A stretch of DNA of 64,000 nt, from the NCBI RefSeq assembly GCF_030499515.1, contig NZ_JASTWJ010000001.1:744001-808000 (forward strand), read 5' to 3'. Below, in pieces: positions 7,274 to 15,139 of this stretch. A model generated the notes under the pieces. It was not told where the DNA came from. It worked only from the letters and a program-made list of their open reading frames with translations, and made no database searches. Each line of letters begins with the position of its first letter. The first letter of the stretch is position 1. Both the position numbers and the translations under genes were made by a program. The stretch is from Streptomyces sp. DT2A-34 (GTDB lineage: Bacteria > Actinomycetota > Actinomycetes > Streptomycetales > Streptomycetaceae).

Positions 7274-8860
7274 TCAGTGGCTGCCGGTGAGTTCGCCGCT
7301 GAGTTTCTCGTGGATCTGGGCGCTCGGCTTGTTCAGGCCGATGATCTCGACAGTCTTGCCGCGCTGGGCGTACTTGGTCTCGATCGCGTCGAGGGCGGCT
7401 ACTGAGGAGGCATCCCAGATGTGGGCGGCGGTCAGGTCGATGACGACCTTGTCGGGGTCGGTGGCGTAGTTGAACTGGCCGACGAGGTCGTTGGAGGAGG
7501 CGAAAAACAGTTCGCCGGTCACGGAGTAGACGACGCTGCCGCCGTCGGGGTCGGTGACGGCGGTGACGTGGGCGAGGTGGGCGACGCGTTTGGCGAAGAT
7601 GACCATGGCGGTGACGGAGCCGACGACGACGCCGATGGCGAGGTTGTCGGTGGCGACCACGCAGACCACGGTGATGACCATGACGGCGATCTCGCCGGCG
7701 GGCATCCGCTTCAGGGTCTTGGGGGCGATGGAGTGCCAGTCGAAGGTCGCGAAGGACACCATCACCATCACAGCGACCAGGGCGGCCATGGGGATGTCGG
7801 AGACGACCGGTCCGAAGACGATGCACAGCACCATCAGGAAGGATCCGGCGAGGAAGGTGGACAGGCGGGTGCGGGCGCCGGACACCTTCACGTTGATCAT
7901 CGTCTGGCCGATCATGGCGCAGCCGCCCATGCCGCCGAAGAAGCCGGTGACGATGTTGGCGATGCCCTGGCCGATGGACTCGCGGGTCTTGCTTGAGTGG
8001 GTGTCGGTGATGTCGTCGACGAGCTTGGCGGTCATCAGGGACTCCATCAGACCGACCAGCGCCACGGCGAGTGCGTAGGGGGCGATGGTGGTCAGGGTGT
8101 CCATCGTGAAGGGCACGTCGGGCAGGCCGGGGACGGGCAGTGAGGAGGGCAGCTCGCCCTTGTCGCCGACGGTCGGCACCGCGATCCCGGCAGCGACGGT
8201 GATCACGGTGAGGATGACGATGGAGACGAGCGGCGCCGGGATCACCTTGATGACCTTCGGGAAGAACACCATGAGGGCGAGTCCGCCGATGACCAGCGGG
8301 TAGACGGGCCAGGGCACGTCGTGCATTTCGGGGACCTGCGCCATGAAGATCAGGATGGCGAGGGCGTTGACGAAGCCCACCATCACCGAGCGCGGCACGA
8401 ACCGCATCAGCTTCGCGACGCCGAGCGCGCCGAGAATGATCTGGAAGACGCCGCCCAGGATGACTGCGGCGATCAGGTAGCCGAGGCCGTGTTCGCGGTT
8501 GAGCGGGGCGATGACCAGGGCGATGGCGCCGGTGGCGGCGGAGATCATCGCGCGGCGCCCGCCGACGATGGAAATAGTCACGGCCATCGTGAAGGACGCG
8601 AACAAGCCGATGGCGGGATCGACTCCCGCGATGATCGAGAACGAGATCGCCTCGGGGATCAGTGCGAGGGCGACGACGAGGCCGGCCAAGACCTCGGTGC
8701 GCCAGACCCTCGGATCGTTCAGCCAGTCGGGGCGCAGGCCGCGCAGGCGGGCGGCCGGGGACAGTGCGGACGTGGACAAGAGCAGGTCCCTGTCGTGCTC
8801 GGGCACGCCCGTCGTCGTTGCGGGGCGTGCAGGAAGGCGCCGGATAGCCGGGGCGGCCAT
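7274..8860 (-). CDS. SulP-family inorganic anion transporter with STAS domain
   Basis: The 528-residue protein is a SulP permease, whose members move sulfate, bicarbonate or similar anions. The membrane domain (about residues 50-420) shows LAGLVVALALIPEAISFSII, the hallmark of the first helix, and MGGCAMIGQTMINVKVSGAR, the conserved family stretch. A C-terminal STAS domain (about 425-520) contains VVIDLTAAHIWDASSVAALD. The start is uncertain: ATG 8860 lacks a good ribosome binding site, and GTG codons exist about 20 residues inside. A MerR gene is divergent, with a 24-bp dyad between them, and a possible short leader ORF lies at 8947-8991. Substrate cannot be told from sequence. Confidence 0.9.
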   Translation of the reverse strand: MAAPAIRRLPARPATTTGVPEHDRDLLLSTSALSPAARLRGLRPDWLNDPRVWRTEVLAGLVVALALIPEAISFSIIAGVDPAIGLFASFTMAVTISIVGGRRAMISAATGAIALVIAPLNREHGLGYLIAAVILGGVFQIILGALGVAKLMRFVPRSVMVGFVNALAILIFMAQVPEMHDVPWPVYPLVIGGLALMVFFPKVIKVIPAPLVSIVILTVITVAAGIAVPTVGDKGELPSSLPVPGLPDVPFTMDTLTTIAPYALAVALVGLMESLMTAKLVDDITDTHSSKTRESIGQGIANIVTGFFGGMGGCAMIGQTMINVKVSGARTRLSTFLAGSFLMVLCIVFGPVVSDIPMAALVAVMVMVSFATFDWHSIAPKTLKRMPAGEIAVMVITVVCVVATDNLAIGVVVGSVTAMVIFAKRVAHLAHVTAVTDPDGGSVVYSVTGELFFASSNDLVGQFNYATDPDKVVIDLTAAHIWDASSVAALDAIETKYAQRGKTVEIIGLNKPSAQIHEKLSGELTGSH

Positions 8861-8946
8861 CCGCGGAGCCCGCGTTCGGCGGGCTGAAGTAGAACGCGGC
8901 AGCGGGTACGAGCGAGGGCTCCGGGCGCTGCTTCAGGGGCGAAGGG

Positions 8947-8991
8947 TCACGGCGGGCAGGCGGCGGCGCTGGGCATCATGGGCATGCGCAC
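8947..8991 (-). CDS. possible leader peptide upstream of sulP (VRMPMMPSAAACPP)
   Basis: A GTG-started, TGA-ended 14-codon ORF lies about 87 bases before the annotated SulP start, with GGGAGAGAG at a proper distance. Three Met codons and one Cys codon in 14 is high for this GC-rich DNA. Sulfur-amino-acid attenuation of an anion (possibly sulfate) transporter would explain this. The call is speculative; chance is a real alternative. Confidence 0.25.
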   Translation of the reverse strand: MRMPMMPSAAACPP

Positions 8992-9116
8992 GCTCTCTCC
9001 CGCAGGCATCGGTCTTCGCCGGGGGCATCGTCGGCCCCGACACGGCTGACGGTCACGGGAACGATCCCGGACCATAGAGGCGGGGACGGCACGGAACCGA
9101 CCCCGACGATCATTTA

Positions 9117-9140
9117 CTCTACCCTAACGTTACGGTAGAG
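9117..9140. promoter_or_regulatory. 24-bp dyad, probable MerR operator
   Basis: CTCTACCCTAACGTTACGGTAGAG is an inverted repeat with 11 of 12 base pairs matching. It lies 51 bases before the merR start and between the divergent sulP and merR genes, where MerR-family activators usually bind. Its low GC relative to the surroundings supports a promoter core here. Confidence 0.7.
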
Positions 9141-9191
9141 ATCGACCTCGGCCGCCTGTGGCCTTGGTGACAGAAGAGGAAGGGCGCCCGC

Positions 9192-9596
9192 GTGAGCAGC
9201 GAGCACATGCAGATCGGCGAGGTCGCCGCGCGGACCGAGCTGTCACTGCGCACGATCCGGCACTACGAGGAGACCGGCCTGGTCATCCCCTCGGCCCGCT
9301 CGCAGGGCGGCTTCCGTCTCTATACCGAGGCCGACGTGGCTCGCCTGATGGTGATCCGCCGGATGAAGCCGCTCGGTTTCACCCTGGACCAGATGCGCGA
9401 CCTGTTGGAGGCCACCGACCGCCTCGACTCCGGCGAGGAACTGGCGGCGGCCGAGCGCGAGGCGCTGCTGGAGTGCGTGCGCGGCTACGAGCAGAACGCG
9501 GCCGAACAGGTGGAGAAGCTGCGTACGCAGCTGGCGCGAGCGGAAGAGTTCGCCGCCACCTTGCGCGAACGCCTCACCCGCGTCCCCGCCCTCTGA
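9192..9596 (+). CDS. MerR-family transcriptional regulator
   Basis: The 134-residue protein has the MerR winged helix at its N-terminus: MQIGEVAARTELSLRTIRHY then GLVIPSARSQGGFRLYTEAD. A dimerising coiled coil (about 80-130) follows. No cysteines typical of metal sensors are present in the C-terminus, so the effector is probably not a soft metal. The start GTG follows GAGGAAGG at some distance; an ATG seven codons in (HMQIG) is an alternative. Position and the dyad at 9117-9140 suggest control of the divergent SulP transporter and itself. Confidence 0.88.
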   Translation: MSSEHMQIGEVAARTELSLRTIRHYEETGLVIPSARSQGGFRLYTEADVARLMVIRRMKPLGFTLDQMRDLLEATDRLDSGEELAAAEREALLECVRGYEQNAAEQVEKLRTQLARAEEFAATLRERLTRVPAL

Positions 9597-9626
9597 CCCC
9601 TCCCCCCGAGGCCGCGACTCGGCGGG

Positions 9627-9848
9627 TCAGCGCGTCCGCGAGGACGGCCAGGGAGTCGACTCCGCGATGCTGTTGAGGGCCTGCGCCGCCCTCTCGTACT
9701 TTCTCTGCTCTGGCGCGATGCGGTGCGCGATCAACTCCTCCATCACGACAGATGGGACCGCGTCAACCCCTGACGTACTTATGGTCTCGAGCAGATCCGT
9801 GCTCGTGGCGCCGAGCTTTGCCTTCTCCAGGAGGTTCGTGAGCAGGAA
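9627..9848 (-). pseudogene. PIN-like protein remnant
   Basis: A minus-strand frame of about 74 codons ends at a TGA at 9627-9629. It reads LLEKAKLGATSTDLLETIST, then VDAVPSVVMEELIAHRIAPE, then KYERAAQALNSIAESTPWP. The order resembles the N-terminal third of PIN-domain proteins, with an acidic residue near VVMEEL. The expected start (LDTN-like) is broken by a stop at 9849-9851 and nothing continues downstream. Codon use is less GC-biased than in neighbours. Family assignment is tentative. Confidence 0.35.
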
Positions 9849-10013
9849 TCAAGCTGCCGGCCTACCCCCCCTGGCCCACGCTCCGAAGCCCGCCGCCGCC
9901 CGCGCTCTCACCTCATCTGACCCTGCCTGCCATTGAGCCAGTGACGCCGTCGCAGGCCCGTCGGCCGCCCTCGCACCCTCCCATCACCCTTGCCCCGACC
10001 GTTGCGTGGTAGC
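9849..10013. other. non-coding gap in accessory zone
   Basis: Nothing convincing is seen between the PIN-like remnant and the hydrolase gene. Plus-strand open frames here have no domain and poor codon bias. Confidence 0.3.
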
Positions 10014-10805
10014 TCAGGTGGCCAGGAACGGCTTGACCGTGCGAACGAGTTCCTCAGGGTGATCGAACTGCGGTAGGTGCGTGCCCGGGGTCCGCAGCAG
10101 CTCAGTCCCGAGGCGGGCGGCGAGCCAGGTAGCGACCTCGTGGAAGAAATCCGGGGAGTCCTGGCTGATCAGGGCTCGGGTGGGCGCGGTGATTCCGGCG
10201 AGCGCCGCGTCGTCTGGGCAGTACGGCTCGAACGTCCCCATCTCGACACCGAAGAGCGTCTCGCCGTTCGCCAGCATCCTCTGACGCAGCCGCGGCTCCA
10301 GCTGCTCCCAGTTCTCGTCGCCGGAGGCAAACCGCATGAAGTGTTCGACGGCCGACTCAGGGCCTCCGGCGGCCATGCCTGCCTCGACGACTGCCCGCAC
10401 GGCGGCCTGGGCCTCGCCCGCGTTCTTCACCACGGACTGCAGCGGGGGCTCGTGCAGTACCGCGCTACGGACGACGGCGGGATGGCGTACGAGCAGGTCC
10501 AGGGCGACGATGGCCCCATAGCTGTTGCCGTACACGGCAGCGGGAGCGAGCCGGAGCGCGGTGAGCAGGGCGGCCGCGTCGTCCGCCTGCTCGGCCACCG
10601 AGGTCGTTTGCCACCCGGCGGGACGCGGACTGCGCGAGTTGCCCCGTCGGTCGTAGCTGAGGACGGTGAACTCGTCGGCGAGCAAGTCCGCGACCCGCTC
10701 GAAGGTGCCGGCATCGCCGCCCGCACCGGCGATGAACAGCACCGACGGGCCGGTGCCGCGCAAGTCGTAGTAAATGTCCGTCCCGTTGACGGCAATCGAC
10801 GGCAT
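10014..10805 (-). CDS. alpha/beta hydrolase
   Basis: The 263-residue protein starts at ATG 10805 behind GGGGAGG; the longer open frame upstream reads as non-coding. It has the alpha/beta-hydrolase fold: oxyanion segment LFIAGAGGDAGTF, nucleophile elbow VYGNSYGAIVAL (Ser in G-N-S-Y-G, near residue 95), a late acid around ALISQDSPDF, and a catalytic His in GTHLPQFDHPEE. These soluble enzymes cleave esters, epoxides or similar bonds; the substrate is unknown. It stands alone among remnants of the accessory zone. Confidence 0.85.
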   Translation of the reverse strand: MPSIAVNGTDIYYDLRGTGPSVLFIAGAGGDAGTFERVADLLADEFTVLSYDRRGNSRSPRPAGWQTTSVAEQADDAAALLTALRLAPAAVYGNSYGAIVALDLLVRHPAVVRSAVLHEPPLQSVVKNAGEAQAAVRAVVEAGMAAGGPESAVEHFMRFASGDENWEQLEPRLRQRMLANGETLFGVEMGTFEPYCPDDAALAGITAPTRALISQDSPDFFHEVATWLAARLGTELLRTPGTHLPQFDHPEELVRTVKPFLAT

Positions 10806-11059
10806 GGCCTCCCCTTCGCTCGGCGCGGGTCTTCCCGCCCTGCGCTCGGATTCTGCCGCTCCGGCCACCCGTGCACCTCGGACGCGGCGCACGTGTCGCC
10901 GGTGGGTGGGCGTGTCGAGCGGCTGAACGGGGGCCACCGCGTTACGGCCTCCGAACGGGCGCAAGACCTACTGCCGCATCAGCAGACCTGCGGTGCGGTG
11001 GCGTGGCGTACCTTTTGGATTCCACTCCGCGGCGGGCGTCCGTCAATCTGTGCTGGTGG
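10806..11059. other. non-coding region upstream of hydrolase
   Basis: I see no supported gene here. The minus-strand frame of the DUF721 remnant runs in from the right but loses recognisable sequence. Confidence 0.3.
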
Positions 11060-11590
11060 CAGAGCGAGTGCGGGTTCGTGAGATCGGCCTCGATGGCCGC
11101 AGTCCGGCGGCGGCGCTGGATGCGGGCCGCCTCGATCGGGGCCGCCTGCTCGCCGGTTCCGGCGGCGGTCTTCGACAACGCCCGCGCGCTGAGCGTGCGC
11201 ATCGCGAGGGTCTGCCGCTCGACAGCCTCCGCGAGGGCCGCGTCGACGTGCCGTCCCGGCCGGGCCGCCTGGTGTGCGGCGAGCGCCTGGCGGTAGCCCT
11301 CGGATGCCGACTCCCTTGTCTTCACCGGCCCTTGGGCGCCTTCACAGTCTGCGGGGCGTGATCGTCCGGCGCGGGCGCGGGCATGGAGTCGGGGGGAGGA
11401 TCCGCAGGCCGCGCACGACCGTGCGGCTCGCCGGTGGGTTCGCCGCCTCGATGACGCGGGCCTGCACCAGGCGCAGCTTCGTCGCCCAGCCCGCCACTCC
11501 GGGCAGACGGTGAGTCAGCCAGAGTCGGCGTCGTAGCCGACGGCCGCGACGTGCCCGGCGAACTCCAGGTACCGACCAAATACGCTGATG
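11060..11590 (-). pseudogene. DUF721-family (DciA-like) protein remnant
   Basis: Pieces of one protein lie in different minus-strand frames. YLEFAGHVAAVGYDADSG (to 11523) is followed in frame by TGA, then AGWATKLRLVQARVIEAANP with RTVVRGLRILPP (about 11495-11400). Another frame gives KTRESASEGYRQALAAHQAA and VDAALAEAVERQTLAMRTLS (11325-11200). The W-A-T-x-L-R-L core is typical of DUF721/DciA domains. The C-terminal extension is like those I recall from actinobacterial mobile-element versions. One nonsense codon plus at least two frame changes show long-standing decay. Confidence 0.55.
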
Positions 11591-11806
11591 AGGTGCTGTG
11601 AAATCGCCCTGAGGTCATTTCCCGCAACAGCGATGATCTTTTCCCGCCCCATAGCCCCAGTTCCAGCGCGTCCGGCGTGGCCGCCGCAATCGGCGACACG
11701 CTCTGTGCACCCTTTTGCGGATCAGTCCGCCACCCCGCGGAACAGTGTTCTATGGCCACAGTCCTATATCGGCTTCCCGACAACTCCGCTAGAAGAGGGG
11801 CTTCAC

Positions 11807-12823
11807 ATGACTGTGGGACAGATGCGATTCGGCACGACCAACGACGCCGGTGCGGACTCGACCAACCTGAGCTCCAATGGTGCTGGAGGGCACGGGACAT
11901 TTCGCGTCACCGGTAGTGGCAACTTCGGACTGGCCATCGCCGCTACCGGGGATTTTACGGGCATCGTGGCCCGTGGCCAGAATGAGGGAGTATGGGCCGA
12001 GGGCGGGCAGCAAGGTACAGGTCTCCGTGGAACATCGTCCGACGGAACCGGGGTGGCCGGAGTCAGCAATACACATACGGGCGTGGTGGGGCAATCCTTT
12101 ACCGGCAATGGCGTCAGAGGGCTCGTCCTGCACAACAGCATCGGCGCCGCGGGCGCGCTTGGAGAGGCGATGGGGCTTAACGGCAACGGGGTGATCGGCC
12201 AGGCGAACAACGGGTCCATCGCCTACGGCATCTGGGGCAGGAGCACCAGTGGCTACGCCGGATATTTCCAAGGCAAGGTCACGGTCACCGGCACCCTGAC
12301 CAAGGGGGCCGGCGGATTTCTCATCGACCACCCGCTCGACCCGGAGAACCGCTATCTACTGCACTCGTTCGTCGAGTCCCCCGAGCGGCTGAACGTGTAC
12401 AGCGGCACGGTGGTGACGGATGCCGACGGGGCCGCCGTCATCGAACTGCCGGATTACTTCGAGGCCCTGAACGAGGACTTCCGTTACCAACTGACCGCCA
12501 TCGGCGCCTTCGCCCAGGCGATCGTGACGCAGGAGGTACAGGACAACCGCTTCGCCATCGCCACCGACCGCCCCGAGGTGAAGGTTTCCTGGCAGGTGAG
12601 CGGTGTCCGCCAGGACGCTTTCGCGCGGGCGAACCCCTTGGTGGCGGACGAGGAGAAGCCCGAGGAGGAACGAGGCACCTATCTGCACCCCGACGCCTGG
12701 GGCAAGCCGGCAGAGGCGGGTAGGGACTTCGCGCGGACCGCAGCGCTGGACGAGCAGCAGATGGAGCCGCTCAGCCCCGACTACCGCATGCCGCCCGGTG
12801 TCGGTGGTGAGGAACAAGCCTGA
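11807..12823 (+). CDS. phage tail-fibre-like repeat protein
   Basis: The 338-residue protein starts at ATG 11807, preceded by AGAAGAGGGG. The N-terminal part (about 1-165) is a run of Gly/Thr/Asn-rich short beta repeats of the type GTGLRGTSSDGTGVAGVS and GVVGQSFTGNGVRG, ending in YAGYFQGKVTVTGTLTKGAG. The C-terminal region (about 170-290) carries FLIDHPLDPENRYLLHSFVE and the later FRYQLTAIGAFAQA, a conserved block of large tail-fibre-like proteins in soil bacteria. No signal peptide is seen. It may be a stand-alone surface or contractile-tail accessory protein. Surroundings are decayed mobile DNA, consistent with acquisition. Confidence 0.75.
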   Translation: MTVGQMRFGTTNDAGADSTNLSSNGAGGHGTFRVTGSGNFGLAIAATGDFTGIVARGQNEGVWAEGGQQGTGLRGTSSDGTGVAGVSNTHTGVVGQSFTGNGVRGLVLHNSIGAAGALGEAMGLNGNGVIGQANNGSIAYGIWGRSTSGYAGYFQGKVTVTGTLTKGAGGFLIDHPLDPENRYLLHSFVESPERLNVYSGTVVTDADGAAVIELPDYFEALNEDFRYQLTAIGAFAQAIVTQEVQDNRFAIATDRPEVKVSWQVSGVRQDAFARANPLVADEEKPEEERGTYLHPDAWGKPAEAGRDFARTAALDEQQMEPLSPDYRMPPGVGGEEQA

Positions 12824-13068
12824 GCCCCCTGGTGGTCGAGGTGCGCACCGCCGTCTCCGCTGCTGGCTGGCCGATCCTGCGTCCGCACGCCGACTGCCCG
12901 GCCGCCCGACTGGGCGCAGGGAGAGCGGGGCGTGGAGGATGGCGCCTTGGATGCAGCACGTCAGGTACTCGTCGATAGCCGCGCCCGGAACTATGTTGCC
13001 CCGCCACATGTGCGCCTGACCTACATGTTTCTCCGGGATGCCGACACGTGCCCGTCCCCACCGCACAC
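12824..13068. other. non-coding stretch in accessory zone
   Basis: I see no supported gene between the fibre-like gene and the MFS stub. Codon bias is poor in all frames. Confidence 0.3.
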
Positions 13069-13209
13069 ATGGAAGTGGCGCACATGACCTCCGCGACCAC
13101 CGCTCCCCCACCACCAGCGAATCTCCGTCGCATCGTCGCCGCGAGCCTCATCGGCACCACCATCGAGTGGTACGACCTCCTCATCCACGGCCACGCCGCC
13201 ACCGGATAA
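13069..13209 (+). pseudogene. N-terminal stub of an MFS (metabolite:H+ symporter) transporter
   Basis: The reading frame encodes LRRIVAASLIGTTIEWYDLL, the start of MHS-type MFS transporters, and stops 12 residues later in HGHAATG. Normal members are about 430 residues with 12 helices, so more than 90% is missing. Start could be ATG 13069 or 13084. Confidence 0.7.
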
Positions 13210-13529
13210 GGCCGCACTCCTCGGTTCGGGGGGTCCGGACCCCCACCGGACCATCAGTCTCATTTGAGATCATCTCCACGATTGACCGCCCCCACGATGA
13301 ACGCTGTAGCGGCTTTCGCGTGTGCTCGCCGCGAGGCACCTACTCACCCTCGACGGGGAAATCGGACTCCATCTTGCGCGGCAAGCGCAGCGACTCGACA
13401 CACCGCGCCCTCCCCGGCCGAGTGCACAACTGGTGCACACTCGACCGGCGACTCCTGGGGAATCCCGGGAAGTGGAGGGAAGTGCTCCGCAACCAGCAGG
13501 ACGATTGCCCAGGTCAGCAGGGGTGCAGG
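13210..13529. other. non-coding region between MFS stub and GH43 gene
   Basis: About 320 bases with no recognisable gene on either strand. A small near-palindrome made of two GTGCAC hexamers occurs near 13425-13445. Its meaning is unknown. Confidence 0.3.
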
Positions 13530-14918
13530 TCAGGCCCAGGACGTCACTGGTGTAAACGAACTGTCCTGCCGGAACAGGTCCGTTCCGTCCGACCGTTCCA
13601 CCCGCAGCTGGTAGCTGTAGTGCCGCAGGTAGTAGCCGGGATAGTTGTACGACTCGAAGCGGATCGAGCCGCTCGACGTGCCCGTGCGGGCGACGAACGT
13701 GGCGTCCTTGGCGAACGTCGACGTCCCGTCGTTGGCGTCGAAGCGGGCCCGGTAGTCCCAGTGGCGGAGGTACCTGCCGGAGGAGTCGCGGAAGGAGTAG
13801 CCGTTCGCGTCGGCGAGACCGGCCACGACGGTGAACGTCGAGGCCTGCTTCTCGGCGGTGGTGCTCGTGCCGCTGACCACCGGGAGGTTGAGCAGGGAGG
13901 ACTGCACCTGCCAGTAGCGGGTGGAGTAGTTGGCCGACTGGAAGGAGCGGGTGACGTTCTTCGCCAGGGCCGGGCCGCCCGAGACGGTCTCCTTGATGAC
14001 CGTGAAGTGACGGGCCGTTCCCGAGACGGCGGGCAGGGCGGCCGGGGCGGACCAGGTGGCGAAGGTGTCGTAGCTGTCGCTGTAGTAGTAGGTGCCGTCG
14101 CCGTAGCCGTCGAAGAACAGGCGCCAGGCGCCGTTGTCGAGCTGTACCAGCGCGGGGCCCTCGCGGTAGCTGCCCCAGCCCGCCCAGTTGCCGGTGCGGG
14201 AGATCGTGTAGGGGCCGGTGAGGTTCGAGGCCGTCGCGTACTCGATGTACTTCGTCGTCTCGTTCTTCGTGAAGGCGTGGTAGGTGGAGCCGATCTTCAC
14301 GATGAAGGTGTCGATGTGGTTCGCGCCGATGCCGGAGAGCGCCACCGGTGAACTCCACGCGGTCAGGGAGGAGTTCGTGGCCCTCAGCAGATACGGCGTG
14401 AAGATCCACTCGTCGTTGGTGGTCGAGCAGGACACGATGACGTTCACGCTGCCGTCGCTGTCGACGAACCACTCCGGCGCCCACGCCCGGGAGAGATTGG
14501 TGATCGGAACCGTGTAGTCGTACAGGAACGTCCAGTTGACCCGGTCGGTGCTGCGGGCGAAGCCGATGGTGGTGCTGGTGTCCTGCCAGGTGTGGGTCGT
14601 GTAGGTGATGTAGTAGTAGCCGTTGGTGTGCTTGAAGATACTCGCGTCGCGGATGCGGTTGCTCGGCGGCGTGTAGGCGGAGGCCTTGGCCAGCCGGAAG
14701 TCGGTGGCGTCGTCCGACTGATAGACGTTCACGGTCCCGTCGTTGCTGTTCAGGAACGGCACGATGGTGTAGCGGGTGGCCGAGCCGCTGGGCGGTGCGG
14801 CCGCCAGTGCCGTGCCGAGCAGGCCGGGGGCCTCGCCCAGGATCAGCGCCGAAGCGGGCAGGGCGGCCATCGCGCGCAGCACGCTGCGGCGGGACGGGGT
14901 GTGGGGACGTCTGATCAC
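13530..14918 (-). CDS. secreted GH43-like glycosidase with AbfB arabinose-binding domain
   Basis: The start is GTG 14918, preceded by GAGGGAGAG, giving 462 residues. A twin-arginine-like signal (SRRSVLRAMAALPASALILG) indicates export. Residues about 40-320 form a five-bladed beta-propeller of the GH43/62/117-like group, with IRDASIFKHTNGYYYITYTT and WAPEWFVDSDGSVNVIVSCS. The C-terminal 135 residues contain repeated SFQSANYSTRYW, RDSSGRYLRHWDYR and SYNYPGYYLRHYSY, the AbfB (CBM42) fold that binds arabinofuranose side chains. The likely role is trimming arabinose-rich hemicellulose outside the cell. A palindrome at 14948-14966 may be its operator. The precise bond cleaved is not decided by sequence. 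Confidence 0.85.
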   Translation of the reverse strand: MIRRPHTPSRRSVLRAMAALPASALILGEAPGLLGTALAAAPPSGSATRYTIVPFLNSNDGTVNVYQSDDATDFRLAKASAYTPPSNRIRDASIFKHTNGYYYITYTTHTWQDTSTTIGFARSTDRVNWTFLYDYTVPITNLSRAWAPEWFVDSDGSVNVIVSCSTTNDEWIFTPYLLRATNSSLTAWSSPVALSGIGANHIDTFIVKIGSTYHAFTKNETTKYIEYATASNLTGPYTISRTGNWAGWGSYREGPALVQLDNGAWRLFFDGYGDGTYYYSDSYDTFATWSAPAALPAVSGTARHFTVIKETVSGGPALAKNVTRSFQSANYSTRYWQVQSSLLNLPVVSGTSTTAEKQASTFTVVAGLADANGYSFRDSSGRYLRHWDYRARFDANDGTSTFAKDATFVARTGTSSGSIRFESYNYPGYYLRHYSYQLRVERSDGTDLFRQDSSFTPVTSWA

Positions 14919-14947
14919 GGGCGGCTCTCCCTCAACGGGGTTCGATA

Positions 14948-14966
14948 TTACGAACATAGTTCGGAA
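14948..14966. promoter_or_regulatory. operator-like palindrome upstream of the GH43 gene
   Basis: TTACGAACATAGTTCGGAA forms two 8-bp arms around ATA with one mismatch. It lies 30 bases before the GH43 start. It suits a LacI/GntR-type repressor of sugar use. It is not a LexA box, because the CGAAC and GTTCG halves are 3 and not 4 bases apart. Confidence 0.5.
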
Positions 14967-15139
14967 ATTCGATCAGAAGGTAGGGGCGAGGTCCGGGCGC
15001 GTCAATGGTTTGCGCAGCGACAGGGGGGACCTGGGAGAAACCTGTGGTGAACCTGGGAGCCGCACCGGGCGTAAACGTTCCGCCGTCGACCCCCTGGAGG
15101 TTACCGTTCGGTAGACAACGTCGTCCCGGAGGTGCCCGT

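Larger units (their letters stand above)
8861..9191. other. divergent regulatory region of sulP and merR
   Basis: These 331 bases hold the start regions of both genes. Two elements stand out: a 24-bp dyad at 9117-9140 and a 14-codon ORF with its own Shine-Dalgarno at 8947-8991 on the sulP strand. No other gene is seen. Confidence 0.6.

Noticed and set aside
9667..9936. Plus-strand 89-codon ORF
   Set aside because: It is antisense to the PIN-like remnant, has no ribosome binding site and no recognisable domain.
13425..13445. GTGCAC repeats as an operator
   Set aside because: The two hexamers are each self-palindromic, the larger symmetry is imperfect, and no nearby gene start suits it.
14948..14966. 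LexA (SOS) box
   Set aside because: The CGAAC and GTTCG halves are separated by 3 bases instead of 4, and the gene is a glycosidase.
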